Part shown: one piece after another, positions 8,183-16,489 of the stretch
How the letters are laid out: every line of letters begins with the position of its first letter
How positions within the stretch are numbered: the stretch's first letter is position 1
Notes under the pieces: model-generated
What the model was told of the DNA's origin: nothing
What the model saw: the letters and a program-made list of their open reading frames with translations, nothing else
Database searches by the model: none
Position numbers and translations under genes: made by a program
Assembly (NCBI RefSeq): GCF_034344865.1
Contig: NZ_CP133774.1
Location: 4,898,001 to 4,962,000 of the forward strand
From: Pseudomonas sp. 10S4
GTDB lineage: Bacteria; Pseudomonadota; Gammaproteobacteria; Pseudomonadales; Pseudomonadaceae
DNA length: 64,000 bases
Direction of reading: 5' to 3'

Positions 8183-8944
8183 TTAGCGCGCAAACATGCC
8201 CCACCAGAAAACGTGGCCCAAGATTGCGATCTGCTGATCCTGGATCTCGGCAAAGGTGTAATCCTCGTCCGGGTGCTCATCGCGGTTGAAGCTGCGCAGA
8301 CGGATGCCGCTCGGCAGTCTGTAGAGTTGCTTCACGCGGAGTTGGCCGTGGTGGGTGATCGCATACATGTCGCCGTCGACGATGTCGCCCAGGGAGCTCT
8401 TGCCGACGTTGATACCTACGGTCGCGCCATCGCGCAGTACGGGCAGCATGCTGTTGCCGCTGACGAGCACGCACTTCGCGTTGCTGAACTGAACGTTGTT
8501 GTGACGAAGGTCTTTCTTGAAGAAGCGCAGCCTGGCGCTGTCGCTTTCCTCAATCACGAATCGGCCGGAGCCGGCGGCCAGTTCCACTTCGCGCAGGAAA
8601 GGGACGTAGACCTCGTCATCGTCGAGAGGGGTGTTGTCGTCCCAAGGCTGGATATCCGAGAGATGGACATCAGCTCGGATAGTTCGATCAAAGCCTTTCT
8701 CGGCTTCTGATGCCGAAAGAATATTGCCCATCCGATCGCTTAAGCCCCAGTGAGAAGGCTTCACAACGTCCGAGAAATACTCGATCAGCTCCATGAGCTT
8801 CGACTTATCGATTCGGCCCGTCTTCACCCAGCCTTGGACGGACGGACCCGCCACGCCGAAATCTTCGGCGAGCTTCTTCTTTGTAACGCGTTTGGCGACC
8901 CGAGCTTGCTCGATGGCTGCGCCTAATTCAGGACCTGTAAGCAT
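8183..8944 (-). CDS. CI-like phage repressor with S24 (LexA-type) autoprotease domain
   Basis: The 253-residue protein has an N-terminal helix-turn-helix (KKLAEDFGVAGPSVQGWVKTGRI, residues 24-45) and a C-terminal peptidase S24 domain. The self-cleavage site is Ala124-Gly125 (ELAAGSG), the catalytic Ser165 lies in GNSMLPVLRDG, and Lys205 in QLRVKQLYR. All three are present, so RecA-triggered self-cleavage should be intact. It is divergent from the cro-like gene at 9040, as in lambdoid immunity regions. Although the phage around it is gutted, the repressor looks functional and may give immunity to related phages. Confidence 0.88.
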   Translation of the reverse strand: MLTGPELGAAIEQARVAKRVTKKKLAEDFGVAGPSVQGWVKTGRIDKSKLMELIEYFSDVVKPSHWGLSDRMGNILSASEAEKGFDRTIRADVHLSDIQPWDDNTPLDDDEVYVPFLREVELAAGSGRFVIEESDSARLRFFKKDLRHNNVQFSNAKCVLVSGNSMLPVLRDGATVGINVGKSSLGDIVDGDMYAITHHGQLRVKQLYRLPSGIRLRSFNRDEHPDEDYTFAEIQDQQIAILGHVFWWGMFAR

Positions 8945-9039
8945 TGCCTAATTAAGCCTATTCGTTAGCCAAGTAGGCAATGGCTTGTCGGTAATTAGTT
9001 AATGACTTATATTTGGCGCATAACAAGCCGGAGAACCCC
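8945..9039. promoter_or_regulatory. Divergent CI/Cro operator-promoter region
   Basis: The 95-base gap between the divergent repressor and cro starts is AT-rich compared with its neighbours. It holds related segments such as GCCTAATTAAGCC (8946-8958), TATTCGTTAGCC and GTAATTAGTTAATGA, which could be operators. I cannot assign exact operator symmetry by eye. The last bases give the cro RBS (GGAGAA, 9030-9035). Confidence 0.45.
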
Positions 9040-9363
9040 ATGACACCAGCAGAAGCGGTTCGAAAGGCAACCGGGATTTTGGGCGGCCAAACAGCGCTGG
9101 CCAGCCGTCTTGATGTTCGAACTCCAACTGTTAGCCAGTGGTGTTCGGGAGGTCGGCCGGTCCCGGTGGCAAGAGCGATTCAGGTCGAAGCGCTCACAAC
9201 TGAGCGGGATTTTTGTACTCGAGGAATACCAATGACTTACAACACCGGCAACGCGCTGGGATCGAGCGACGTTCTCGACCTGAATGACAACGCGGTCAAT
9301 TTGGACTGGTTCGCCAACGGTCCCGCCGCGTTCTACCCCGACCGATTCGGTACATTCCGCTAA
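9040..9363 (+). CDS. Cro/YdaS-like repressor fused by deletion to a tail-fibre start
   Basis: ATG 9040 has the RBS GGAGAA. Residues 1-50 are a YdaS/Cro-like helix-turn-helix (AVRKATGILGGQTALASRL, then TVSQWCSGGRPVPVARAI). The usual C-terminus is missing; after QVEALT the frame runs into sequence that includes a second RBS and start (GAGGAATACCAATG) and then the N-terminus of a tail fibre (MTYNTGNALGSSD), ending at the TAA at 9361. The fusion is 107 residues. A deletion that removed the whole early, replication and morphogenesis part of the phage explains the joint. The DNA-binding part may still fold. Confidence 0.65.
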   Translation: MTPAEAVRKATGILGGQTALASRLDVRTPTVSQWCSGGRPVPVARAIQVEALTTERDFCTRGIPMTYNTGNALGSSDVLDLNDNAVNLDWFANGPAAFYPDRFGTFR

Positions 9364-11592
9364 TCCGTCGCGGGAATGAATGCCGAGTTCGTGGCGGCTC
9401 AGGTTTCAAGCGCTAACACCTTCATCTCCACACAAAACGCCAAGCAGGAAGCCTTCGACGCTGCGCAGCTTGCCAGGGCAAACGAATACACCACCGACAA
9501 GAGCGATCGAGATACTGGGTTCGCCGCCGATCAGGCAGAGCGAGTCGTCGAGTTCTGCGAGTTTCTGGAGTCCAGTGGCTACGAGGCGCCAGTCGATTAT
9601 GTAGCAGGTCTTGGCATCACTCGCCCGACGCAGACCGTCCGCTTCGGTGGCGAACTTTACCGAGCGAAGGGTGCAAGCCTGCCGTTCACCACCACCACTT
9701 GGCCGGCGGACTCGGCCAAGTTCTTTGCTATTGGTGATGCCGCCCTGCGCCAAGAGCTGGCTTCTACTGATTCGATCAAAGGCGCCACCCTGGTAGCCCA
9801 TTCGACCGTTCACGTCGCCTCCATTATGGATTTGCAGACAGCCAAACGCGATCCAGCGTGGGCGGTTCAGACCTCGGCGTATCGCCCGGGCGTGTTCGCT
9901 CTTGGTGCGCCCCGCAGCACCAACGGAGGTGGGCGTTTTATTTGGATGGAAAGCGTCCCGAAAACTCAACACAACGGCGGAACGGTTATCAGCCCTAGTG
10001 TTCCTTGGAGTGGTGAACAGAACACCCTTGCGGCATTCCTCAAGGCAACTGGCGAAACCAGTCCAGGCGGCAATGGCTGCTTTGTTTTGGTCTTGCAGGG
10101 CGAACTATATGCCGAGCAGTTCGGCGCAATTGGCGATAACGCCTCAGATAACAGTGCGAGTTTCCAAGCGGCAACCAACTACCTGCAATCGGTATCTACG
10201 GGCGGGAAGCTACGCATTGGCCTTGGTCAGTTTCAACTGTCCACCGCCATCAAGAACGATCGGTCGACTAACGCAGCCGTTGGACGGGTTTCCTACGTGG
10301 GGGCGGACGAAAACGGTACGCAGCTGCTGTACACCGGGTCGGGCAACTGCTTCGAGATCCTGAATAGCCACGCTGTTGGAGTCGAGAACTCGACTTCTTG
10401 TCAGATAGTTTCTGACATGTCGATATTCAAGGTTGGATCTGCAGGTGCGACCGTCGGTATCGTGGTGAATCTTGGAGCGTGGCCAAAGTTTGAGCGACTA
10501 AACATTCAAGGGTTTGATTACGGAATGTATCTACAGGACGTAGATCATCCATATTTCAGCACGGTCAATCTTCGCTTCAACAACAAGGGCATATATGCGC
10601 AACGAGCAATACCTGCCAGAGCGCTTAGCACCGCACCAAACAACTATACGTTTGTTTCGTGCAGTATCAGCAATAACGGCACGTATGGGATGTATATCGT
10701 AGGTGGATCAGCTATTAACTGGTATGGCGGATCTTGCGAGTATAACGGGCATGTTATTGGTTCGGCCGGATTTGGGGTTCAACTGGAAGACTGCGGGTAC
10801 GAAGGAGGGGTGGGGGCCAACTTTAATAATGTGTATTTCGAGGCTAACAACGGCATAGCCGATGTTATCCTTAAGACACAGAATGTCGACAGCGGTGCCG
10901 TGCTTGGCGCACTCCACAAAATCAGCTCGGACTTCCATCGAAATCTGACAGGCTCGAACATAAACAACATTCTGTGCGTTTTCGGGCCGCCCGGGTCAGT
11001 GGGCACGCAGGTTCTTAATGTGCATGGATCGGCCTTTAAGTCATTCGGTGGCTATGTGCCGAATGCGGCAACCAAGAACATCTCATTCTCTGACACTGTC
11101 GCAAGTGCCGGCAACTTCTTTGATGCTGGCGCGTTCTACGCAGACCCAGTAGAGCGTCCTGTATTTGCCCAAACGCATAACAAATATTATGCGACCGTTT
11201 CCAAGAGTGCTAATCAAGCAGTGCCTACTGCGGTCTGGACCAAACTATTACTTGACGCCGTACCCAATTTCTTTCTATTGGCTCCATCATTGTCGACTCA
11301 TGACATTTCGATTCCAGAAACCGCGCTATTCAACGTGTCTGCTACGATTAGTTTTAGTGGGAACGTTGCTGGTCTGCGCGGTGTTCGGTTTAAAATTGGA
11401 AGCCTTGTTGTCGCTTCTGCTAGTACCTCTGCCGTGGCGGACAATGTTGTATCTCTTGATATGACTCGGTGTATGTCCATAGGGAATACTCTTAGCGTGG
11501 AAGTGTTGCAGGCGTCCGGCGGAAGTCTCGACGTGCAAGGAGTTAATATTGGGAATACGCTTATAAACATAAATAAAGTAGTTGGGCAATAA
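9232..11592 (+). pseudogene. Phage tail fibre/tailspike gene with internal stop
   Basis: ATG 9232 with RBS GAGGAA starts MTYNTGNALGSSDVLDLNDN, a common Pseudomonas phage tail-fibre beginning, and reaches DRFGTFR. Then a TAA (9361-9363) interrupts, and the same frame continues SVAGMNAEFVAAQ to 11592. A Lys codon (AAA or AAG) changed to TAA would explain it. The downstream 738-residue part, from ATG 9376, has a helical neck, a right-handed beta-helix-like middle (GAIGDNASDNSASFQAA is a pectate-lyase-type start; repeated NNxG turns follow) and a C-terminal beta-rich domain. Its later third has weaker codon bias and lower GC. Translation could restart at 9376 but would lack the virion-attachment end. 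Confidence 0.75.
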
Positions 11593-11662
11593 TGGCGAGC
11601 TATTAACGAAAGCCTCTCCGTCGATAGCGCTATTTCCGCATGGAGAAAAGTGTAATCATCGA

Positions 11663-12067
11663 CAAGACACACGGGGCCGCAACCGCAACCCCGGAAACAT
11701 TTACTACAACCCAGCCAATCAGTGGCAGGGGTAGCTCAAGCCAGACCCCGCTATCGAGAAGCGATTTGCCAGATTCGACGTACCCGAGAACGGTATCCGA
11801 GCCCTGGGCATGACGTACCAGCGTAAGCGCGGGCTGAAGACGGTGAAGGCGATTATCAGCCGGTGGGCACCCTCGGCAGAGAACGACACCGACGCTTATG
11901 TGCGTGCCGTCGAGGCGAACACTGGCACCAAGCCTGGTGCCCAGATCGATCTGTCTATTCCGGCGGTGATGCAGGGCTTCGTGAAAGCGATCATTCACCA
12001 CGAGAACGCCGGGTATGCCTACCCCGAAACGGTTCTGACTGAAGGCGTGCGGCGGGCGCTGGCATGA
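11663..12067 (+). pseudogene. Phage virion protein (RGxRNxNPGN family) with internal TAG
   Basis: One frame reads DTRGRNRNPGNIYYNPANQWQG, stops at TAG 11732-11734, and continues LKPDPAIEKRFARFDVPENGIRALGMTYQRKRG to 12067. The RGxRNNNPGNI start and GIRALxxxxxTYQRKRGLxT segment are known from Pseudomonas phage structural proteins. A Gln codon CAG changed to TAG fits. At the 5' end ACACAC seems to carry an extra dinucleotide that shifts the start codon out of frame. Only the last 85 residues, from ATG 11810, remain as an open frame. It lies ahead of the lysis-gene stub, as in intact phages. Confidence 0.6.
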
Positions 12068-12162
12068 GCCCGGTGCAGAAGCTGGTCGGGCTGTTGGTGC
12101 TGAACGTGGCGCTGACGGCCGGCAGTGCGGCGGGCACCTGGAAAGTTCAGGACTGGTGCTAG
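12064..12162 (+). pseudogene. Truncated Rz-like i-spanin, first 32 codons
   Basis: ATG 12064 overlaps the previous TGA (ATGA). The frame gives MSPVQKLVGLLVLNVALTA, then SAAGTWKVQDWC and TAG. The start is the inner-membrane anchor typical of phage Rz/LysB proteins, whose next residues normally form a long periplasmic coiled coil. Here the coil is absent, replaced by unrelated AT-rich DNA. It marks the right end of the recognisable phage genes. Confidence 0.5.
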
Positions 12163-12303
12163 AGGGCCCACAACAATTGATTTGGATACGGAAGATAAAC
12201 CATGCACTTTTATACTGCGACGCCCATCTTAGATAAAAATTTAGCTCCTAGGGCTAAACCCCGTGAGCAAGGAGCTGTAAATGTGATGGCAAGTGGCTGT
12301 AAC

Positions 12304-13107
12304 TCAACTTTTTCGGCCACCTCTGTCTTTGTATTCGCCGACTACTTGATTATATATTTTGGCCCTTCGATGAGTGTCAGCATAGCCTCCCATCGCAGAG
12401 ACCGTTCCGCTTTGAAGATGGTCAAGATAACTAAATATTTTTCGCGGAGAAATAAAGTTGATCGTATAGCCTAGCGCAACCATTCTGTCTTGCAGTTCAT
12501 AACCGGGATTTCGATCATCCATTAGAAAGTGAAGTCCGTGTTTTTTAATTAATCGTACGTTCCTCAAAGCACAAAAGCTCTTTAAATACGTCTCTCTATA
12601 GGGTTTAGGATCTTTTGCTTGCATCCCTAACACCCGTAAGCCTCGTCGAGAGTAGTGCTTGATAAATCGCGAAACCAGGCGCCAGGTAGATCTGGTCCAG
12701 CCTCGATTCAACTGCTCAACGCATCCAACCGCTGCAACTTTGTGTGCGCCGGCGCAAGAGTCAATCATCATGGGGAAAATAGCGGGGTCATAAATAAATG
12801 TATCGGTATGCAGCAAAAATACATATTCGGTTTCAATCTTGTCTAGCGCCATATCCAGTGCTCGACCATGCGCCACGCTCCCAGCTTCGGGCCCCCATGA
12901 TTTTCGCTCGATCAAGTTGACCCAGTTCAAGGTGCGTAGGTATTCGCTGCTCGTATCGTTTGAGTCATTGTCCACCACGTAAACGGGAACCCCAATTTCC
13001 CGCAATCCTTCGTACAATAGGTTTAGGCAGGTCTGGGTGAGTTGAAGGGACCTATAGTTAACGAGGATAATGCTATAGTTCGTCGCGGAAGCAGAAGAAG
13101 AGTTCAT
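12304..13107 (-). CDS. Family 2 glycosyltransferase
   Basis: The 267-residue protein has the GT-A fold signatures: IILVNYRS at residues 13-20, VVDNDSND at 44-51, and a DxD-like acidic loop LLHTDTF at 98-104. No membrane segment is evident, so it is probably a cytoplasmic sugar transferase for surface polysaccharide. Base composition is clearly more AT-rich than the chromosome on both sides, and the gene stands alone next to phage lysis remnants, on the opposite strand. This fits a phage-borne moron or an island cargo gene, for example one that alters O-antigen. The donor and acceptor sugars cannot be told. Confidence 0.82.
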   Translation of the reverse strand: MNSSSASATNYSIILVNYRSLQLTQTCLNLLYEGLREIGVPVYVVDNDSNDTSSEYLRTLNWVNLIERKSWGPEAGSVAHGRALDMALDKIETEYVFLLHTDTFIYDPAIFPMMIDSCAGAHKVAAVGCVEQLNRGWTRSTWRLVSRFIKHYSRRGLRVLGMQAKDPKPYRETYLKSFCALRNVRLIKKHGLHFLMDDRNPGYELQDRMVALGYTINFISPRKIFSYLDHLQSGTVSAMGGYADTHRRAKIYNQVVGEYKDRGGRKS

Positions 13108-13748
13108 AATTAAAATCTCAGTAATCGAACGTTTTGATCCTTCGTTCCATCGACGGAGTTTCTTATGTGATCACCAGAAAAAGCCTTTGATCACGCAAGC
13201 GCACTTTTGCACCTGACACAATTTTCTTGTGGCGTACAACGTCACACCATCCTGAGTGTTTATTTAAATAAAAATAATTAAACTTGGATTTTGCACTGAT
13301 TGCACTTTTATACAAGTCTGTTCGGAATGCGAAGATTGAAGACGCAAAGAATGTGAATCGACGCCCAGCCACACCTCCGAAAACTAATACCAGGCATGTA
13401 GCCATTCAGTGAAAGGAATGTGAAATATTTAGTGTTTTTCGCTTATTTAATAACTCTTCTGTCTCCCCAGCTTTTAAATACACCGGCGCTTCTTTAAAAT
13501 TAACATGACTTAATTTCTATTTTTCCGTCTCTGATCTGAGCTATTTGTAGATGGAGATATGAGCAGTCTGGATAAGTTTTTAACTTGCGATGACTTATTT
13601 GTTCTGAGGTGCTCTCAGCCACAAACTCTCGGGTTGGGCGCCCATTTTGACTGTGGAGAGTAGATACTATCCGCTATTGACGTTGTGCCAATAGTTTCGG
13701 CAGCCGCTGCCACGATTACATCGGTAGCTTTCCGTTTTTCAGATTGCT
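13108..13748. other. AT-rich gene-poor stretch
   Basis: About 640 bases with long A/T runs and poor coding character. An 80-codon minus-strand frame (13163-13405) has no convincing start signal or family. I see no RNA gene or repeat here. It continues the foreign composition of the glycosyltransferase gene and probably includes that gene's promoter (13108-13150). Confidence 0.4.
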
Positions 13749-13958
13749 TTAATCCGGCGCCATCAGCACTGCCAGCGTCAGCTTAATGAACTCCTCGTTC
13801 TTGTCGATGGTGTCCAGGGCGCCGCGGACGTTGTCGGCGACATCGGCTGCGCCACGTGCCTCGACCCAGTTGGGAAGCTCCATGATGGCGGCCTCAAGGG
13901 CGAGTTGGTTTTCATTGATCTTGTACAGCAGGGAAGGGAGTAAGTCTGAATGGGGCAT
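13749..13958 (-). CDS. Small conserved Pseudomonas protein (69 residues), function unknown
   Basis: MPHSDLLPSLLYKINENQLAL begins a helical acidic protein with NWVEARGAADVADNVRGALDTIDKNEEFI in the middle. I know this pattern from small proteins that recur in pseudomonad accessory regions, without any known function. Composition is again chromosome-like (GC-rich), unlike the stretch to its left. It is a monocistronic gene between the AT-rich patch and tRNA-Ser. Confidence 0.65.
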   Translation of the reverse strand: MPHSDLLPSLLYKINENQLALEAAIMELPNWVEARGAADVADNVRGALDTIDKNEEFIKLTLAVLMAPD

Positions 13959-14138
13959 TGCGAGTCCTCAGTTTTGAGGACAGCGTAGCAGCGGAAATGT
14001 CGTGACACATATGGGAAATTGAAGCGGTCGGCAGGACGCCGGAGGAGGAAGAAAAGCGGCTAGTTTTGTAACGGTTACCAAATAGTTTTGTAACGCCTCC
14101 AAAAATCAGCGCCGATTCCCAAACCCCAGAAACGAAAA

Positions 14139-14158
14139 AGCCCTGACTAATCAGGGCT
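14139..14158 (-). terminator. Rho-independent terminator of tRNA-Ser
   Basis: A perfect 8-bp hairpin AGCCCTGA-TTAG-TCAGGGCT read on the minus strand is followed by TTTTTCGTTT. It lies 15 bases beyond the tRNA 3' end. Confidence 0.85.
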
Positions 14159-14173
14159 CTAACGTATTCAAGA

Positions 14174-14261
14174 TGGCGGAGGCGATGGGATTCGAACTCA
14201 TGGACCTGTTACAGTCGACGGTTTTCAAGACCGTTGCCTTAAACCACTCGGCCACACCTCC
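14174..14261 (-). tRNA. tRNA-Ser (UGA)
   Basis: The minus strand reads GGAGGTGTGGCCGAGTGG at the 5' end, an anticodon arm CGGTCTTGAAAACCG with anticodon TGA, a long variable arm, the T-arm GTTCGAATCCC and a templated CCA end. The acceptor stem GGAGGTG pairs with CGCCTCC. It flanks the decayed prophage block, and tRNA genes are frequent integration sites, but I found no convincing second copy of its 3' end near 7250. Confidence 0.95.
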
Positions 14262-14384
14262 GTTTGTGTTGCGGGCGCCATAATACCTGAATGAAACACA
14301 CTGTCAAACTCTCTGCATGGCTTGTTACAGAGCGTCTGTTATGATCTTTGCGACTGAACGTTTCAAACCAACAGGAGTGTCGCT

Positions 14385-15056
14385 ATGCGCGAACAGGATT
14401 ACGCAGTTAATAACAGCGTGCAGGCTGAGCAGCTAGAGGTTAGCCGCGTCCTGCGCAACACATACGGCTTGCTCGCTCTCACCCTCGCATTCAGCGGTGT
14501 GATGGCGTTCGTTGCTCAGCAGATGCGTGTCGGTTACCCGAACGTTTTCGTGGTGCTGATCGGCTTCTATGGCCTTTTCTTCCTTACCAACAAACTCCGT
14601 GACTCGGCCTGGGGCCTGGTGTCGGCTTTTGCCTTGACCGGTTTCATGGGTTTCTTGCTCGGCCCGATTCTCAACCGTTACCTGGGTATGCAGGGCGGGG
14701 CTGAAGTCGTGAGTTCCGCGTTCGCGATGACTGCACTGGTGTTCGGTGGTCTGTCGGCCTACGTGCTGATCACCCGCAAGGACATGAGCTTCCTGGGTGG
14801 TTTCATCACCGCCGGGTTCTTCGTGTTGCTGGGTGCGACGCTGGCGGGCATGTTCTTCAAGATCAGCGGTCTGCAACTGGCGATCAGCGCAGGTTTCGTG
14901 CTGTTCTCCTCGGTCTGCATTCTGTTCCAGACCAGCGCCATCATTCAGGGCGGCGAGCGTAACTACATCATGGCGACCATCAGCCTGTATGTATCGATCT
15001 ACAACCTGTTCATCAGTTTGTTGCAGATCTTCGGCATCATGAGCCGCGATGATTAA
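14385..15056 (+). CDS. Bax inhibitor-1/YccA family inner-membrane protein
   Basis: ATG 14385 follows CAGGAGTGTCGCT. The 223-residue protein has seven hydrophobic segments and ends with the family's conserved region SLYVSIYNLFISLLQIFG and acidic C-terminal residues. The N-terminus resembles Pseudomonas YccA-like proteins (REQDYAVNNS). In E. coli, YccA interacts with and modulates the FtsH protease; BI-1 relatives are linked to calcium/proton leak. It is monocistronic and ends at a strong terminator. Confidence 0.9.
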   Translation: MREQDYAVNNSVQAEQLEVSRVLRNTYGLLALTLAFSGVMAFVAQQMRVGYPNVFVVLIGFYGLFFLTNKLRDSAWGLVSAFALTGFMGFLLGPILNRYLGMQGGAEVVSSAFAMTALVFGGLSAYVLITRKDMSFLGGFITAGFFVLLGATLAGMFFKISGLQLAISAGFVLFSSVCILFQTSAIIQGGERNYIMATISLYVSIYNLFISLLQIFGIMSRDD

Positions 15057-15071
15057 TCGCAAGTCTTGAGT

Positions 15072-15098
15072 AAAAAACCCGCTTAGGCGGGTTTTTTA
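15072..15098. terminator. Bidirectional terminator
   Basis: AAAAAACCCGC, a short loop, then GCGGGTTTTTT. The symmetric A/T flanks allow it to work for the YccA-like gene on plus and for the convergent VOC gene on minus. Confidence 0.9.
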
Positions 15099-15128
15099 TT
15101 GTCTGCGATTCGGTGCTGGTCGTTGATT

Positions 15129-15521
15129 TCAACCTGGCTCGTGGCAACAGACGCAGAGCTTGTTGCCGTCGGGATCGCGCATGTAGGCGCCGTAGTAGTC
15201 AGGGTGGTAATGCGGACGAAGGCCCGGCGGCCCCTCGCAGGATCCACCATTGGCCAAGGCCAGCGCATGGCAGCGGCTAACGCTTTCTCGATTAGGAGCA
15301 AGCAGGGCGATCATCTGCCCGTTCCCCGGTGTGGCCGGGTGTTCGTCGAACGGAGTGCCGATGACAAACAACGGACGGGGTGCGTCCTTGCTCATCCATC
15401 CAGCCCAGGGTTTGGTCGAATCGCAGAATTTGGTCTGCAGATTGAGTGCAGCCATGATCGGTTGGTAGAACGCCATTGCGCGATCAAAGTCGGTGATGCC
15501 GATAAAAACGTGGGACAGCAT
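15129..15521 (-). CDS. VOC (glyoxalase/bleomycin-resistance) family protein
   Basis: A single VOC module of 130 residues: LSHVFIGITDFDRAMAFYQPI at the start (metal-site His4), a central GTPFDEHPATPGNGQMIA strand and YYGAYMRDPDGNKLCVCCHE at the end, with the usual DPDGN turn. Pseudomonas relatives are uncharacterised small metalloenzymes. It is convergent with the YccA-like gene and only 12 bases downstream of the lipoprotein gene, so the two may be cotranscribed. Function beyond the fold is unknown. Confidence 0.85.
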   Translation of the reverse strand: MLSHVFIGITDFDRAMAFYQPIMAALNLQTKFCDSTKPWAGWMSKDAPRPLFVIGTPFDEHPATPGNGQMIALLAPNRESVSRCHALALANGGSCEGPPGLRPHYHPDYYGAYMRDPDGNKLCVCCHEPG

Positions 15522-15532
15522 TCGCTTGCTCC

Positions 15533-15862
15533 TTACTCCGCCACGACAATGCTGCCATCGGCCTGCTGGCGATAGATGGTATAGGGCAACAGCATGGTGT
15601 CGAGGGCACCTGAAATGACCACGTCAATCAGCACAAATATCGTGCCGTTGTTGTACTTCTCCGGATCGACGCCCGCCTCCAGTGGCGCATGCAGGGTGCA
15701 AAAATCATAGGTCACGCCGCTGTAGATGCGTGGCACCGCGCCGCAGTAGCTACGTTTCTCCTTGAGGCTTTTTACCGCCGCTTCGTCACTGCGCACCACC
15801 GTCTGCACAGTACCGCAGCCCGCGAGCATCAGCGCCGCCAACATCATTGCCTGAATCTTCAT
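15533..15862 (-). CDS. YceK/YidQ-family lipoprotein
   Basis: I chose ATG 15862 (MKIQAMMLAALMLAGCGT) because it gives a clean lipoprotein signal with lipobox LAGC, cleavage before Cys16, and an RBS GGATTGGCGG; the longer frame adds 19 implausible residues. The mature part has PRIYSGVTYDFC and GALDTMLLPYTIYRQ, typical of the YceK/YidQ (DUF1375) family of about 100 residues. It is a probable outer-membrane lipoprotein of unknown role. Confidence 0.85.
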   Translation of the reverse strand: MKIQAMMLAALMLAGCGTVQTVVRSDEAAVKSLKEKRSYCGAVPRIYSGVTYDFCTLHAPLEAGVDPEKYNNGTIFVLIDVVISGALDTMLLPYTIYRQQADGSIVVAE

Positions 15863-15919
15863 ACCGCCAATCCTTAGCCGCAAACCAATAAATCTACGCT
15901 GATCCTGACAGAACGCCAT

Positions 15920-16357
15920 TCACGCCATCGGTGGCAACCGGCGTTTGACCGGGGTTTTCTTGACGATGGCGGTGTTGGTTTCAGCATGGGTGTTAAGGCG
16001 GTCGAGCAGAGTGTCCAGTTGTTCCATCGAGCGCACGTGCAGGCGCGCGATGAAGCAGTCTTCCCCAGTGACCTTGTCGCACTCGGTGAACTCCGCAATC
16101 GCCTGGATTTGCCGCTCGACTTCCTGTAATTGCCCCGGCAGCGGGCGGATTCGCACGATCGCCTGCAACTGGTAGCCAAAGCATTTTGGATCGATCTCGA
16201 CCGTATAGCCCTTGAGCACGCCACGTTCTTCGAGACGACGCAGGCGTTCGGCGACGCTGGGTGAGGAGAGGCCACTGATCTGCGCCAGCGCCTTGAGCGA
16301 ACGTCGTGAATCCTCCATCAATGCGCTGATCAGCACTTGATCAATGTCGTCGGTCAT
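15920..16357 (-). CDS. Lrp/AsnC-family transcriptional regulator
   Basis: Start ATG 16357 gives a normal 145-residue Lrp. The N-terminal helix-turn-helix is DIDQVLISALMEDSRRSLKALAQISGLSSPSVAERLRRL in outline, followed by the RAM ligand-binding domain (IARLHVRSMEQLDTLLDRL). The longer frame to 16480 adds 41 residues with no homology. It is divergent from the EamA transporter gene, 132 bases away, and such Lrp proteins commonly control the adjacent exporter in response to an amino acid. Confidence 0.9.
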   Translation of the reverse strand: MTDDIDQVLISALMEDSRRSLKALAQISGLSSPSVAERLRRLEERGVLKGYTVEIDPKCFGYQLQAIVRIRPLPGQLQEVERQIQAIAEFTECDKVTGEDCFIARLHVRSMEQLDTLLDRLNTHAETNTAIVKKTPVKRRLPPMA

Positions 16358-16489
16358 GGCGAAGCCCCTGTTAGGCAATTGAATGAAACGGCCTTGATAA
16401 AAAAGGCAGAAGCCGAGTTTAGCCTGATTTATGCGCTGGAGAAGACCACCGTTGGATTGACATAATTCGGGCTCAAACACAGGAGTCTG

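Noticed and set aside
12202..12474. 90-codon plus-strand frame starting at ATG 12202
   Set aside because: It runs into the 3' end of the glycosyltransferase gene on the other strand and has no coding character.
13163..13405. 80-codon minus-strand frame
   Set aside because: No RBS, no recognised family and strongly biased by AT-rich sequence; could be chance.
14060..14095. Repeated TAGTTTTGTAACG just left of tRNA-Ser terminator
   Set aside because: A 13-base tandem-like pair 23 bases apart; too short and without a partner elsewhere to call an attachment site.
7244..14261. Attachment-site repeat between tRNA-Ser 3' end and the left edge of the prophage block
   Set aside because: I compared the tRNA end (TGGCGGAGGCGATGGG) with the sequence near 7240-7310 and found only a chance TGGCGG match, so integration at this tRNA is not shown.
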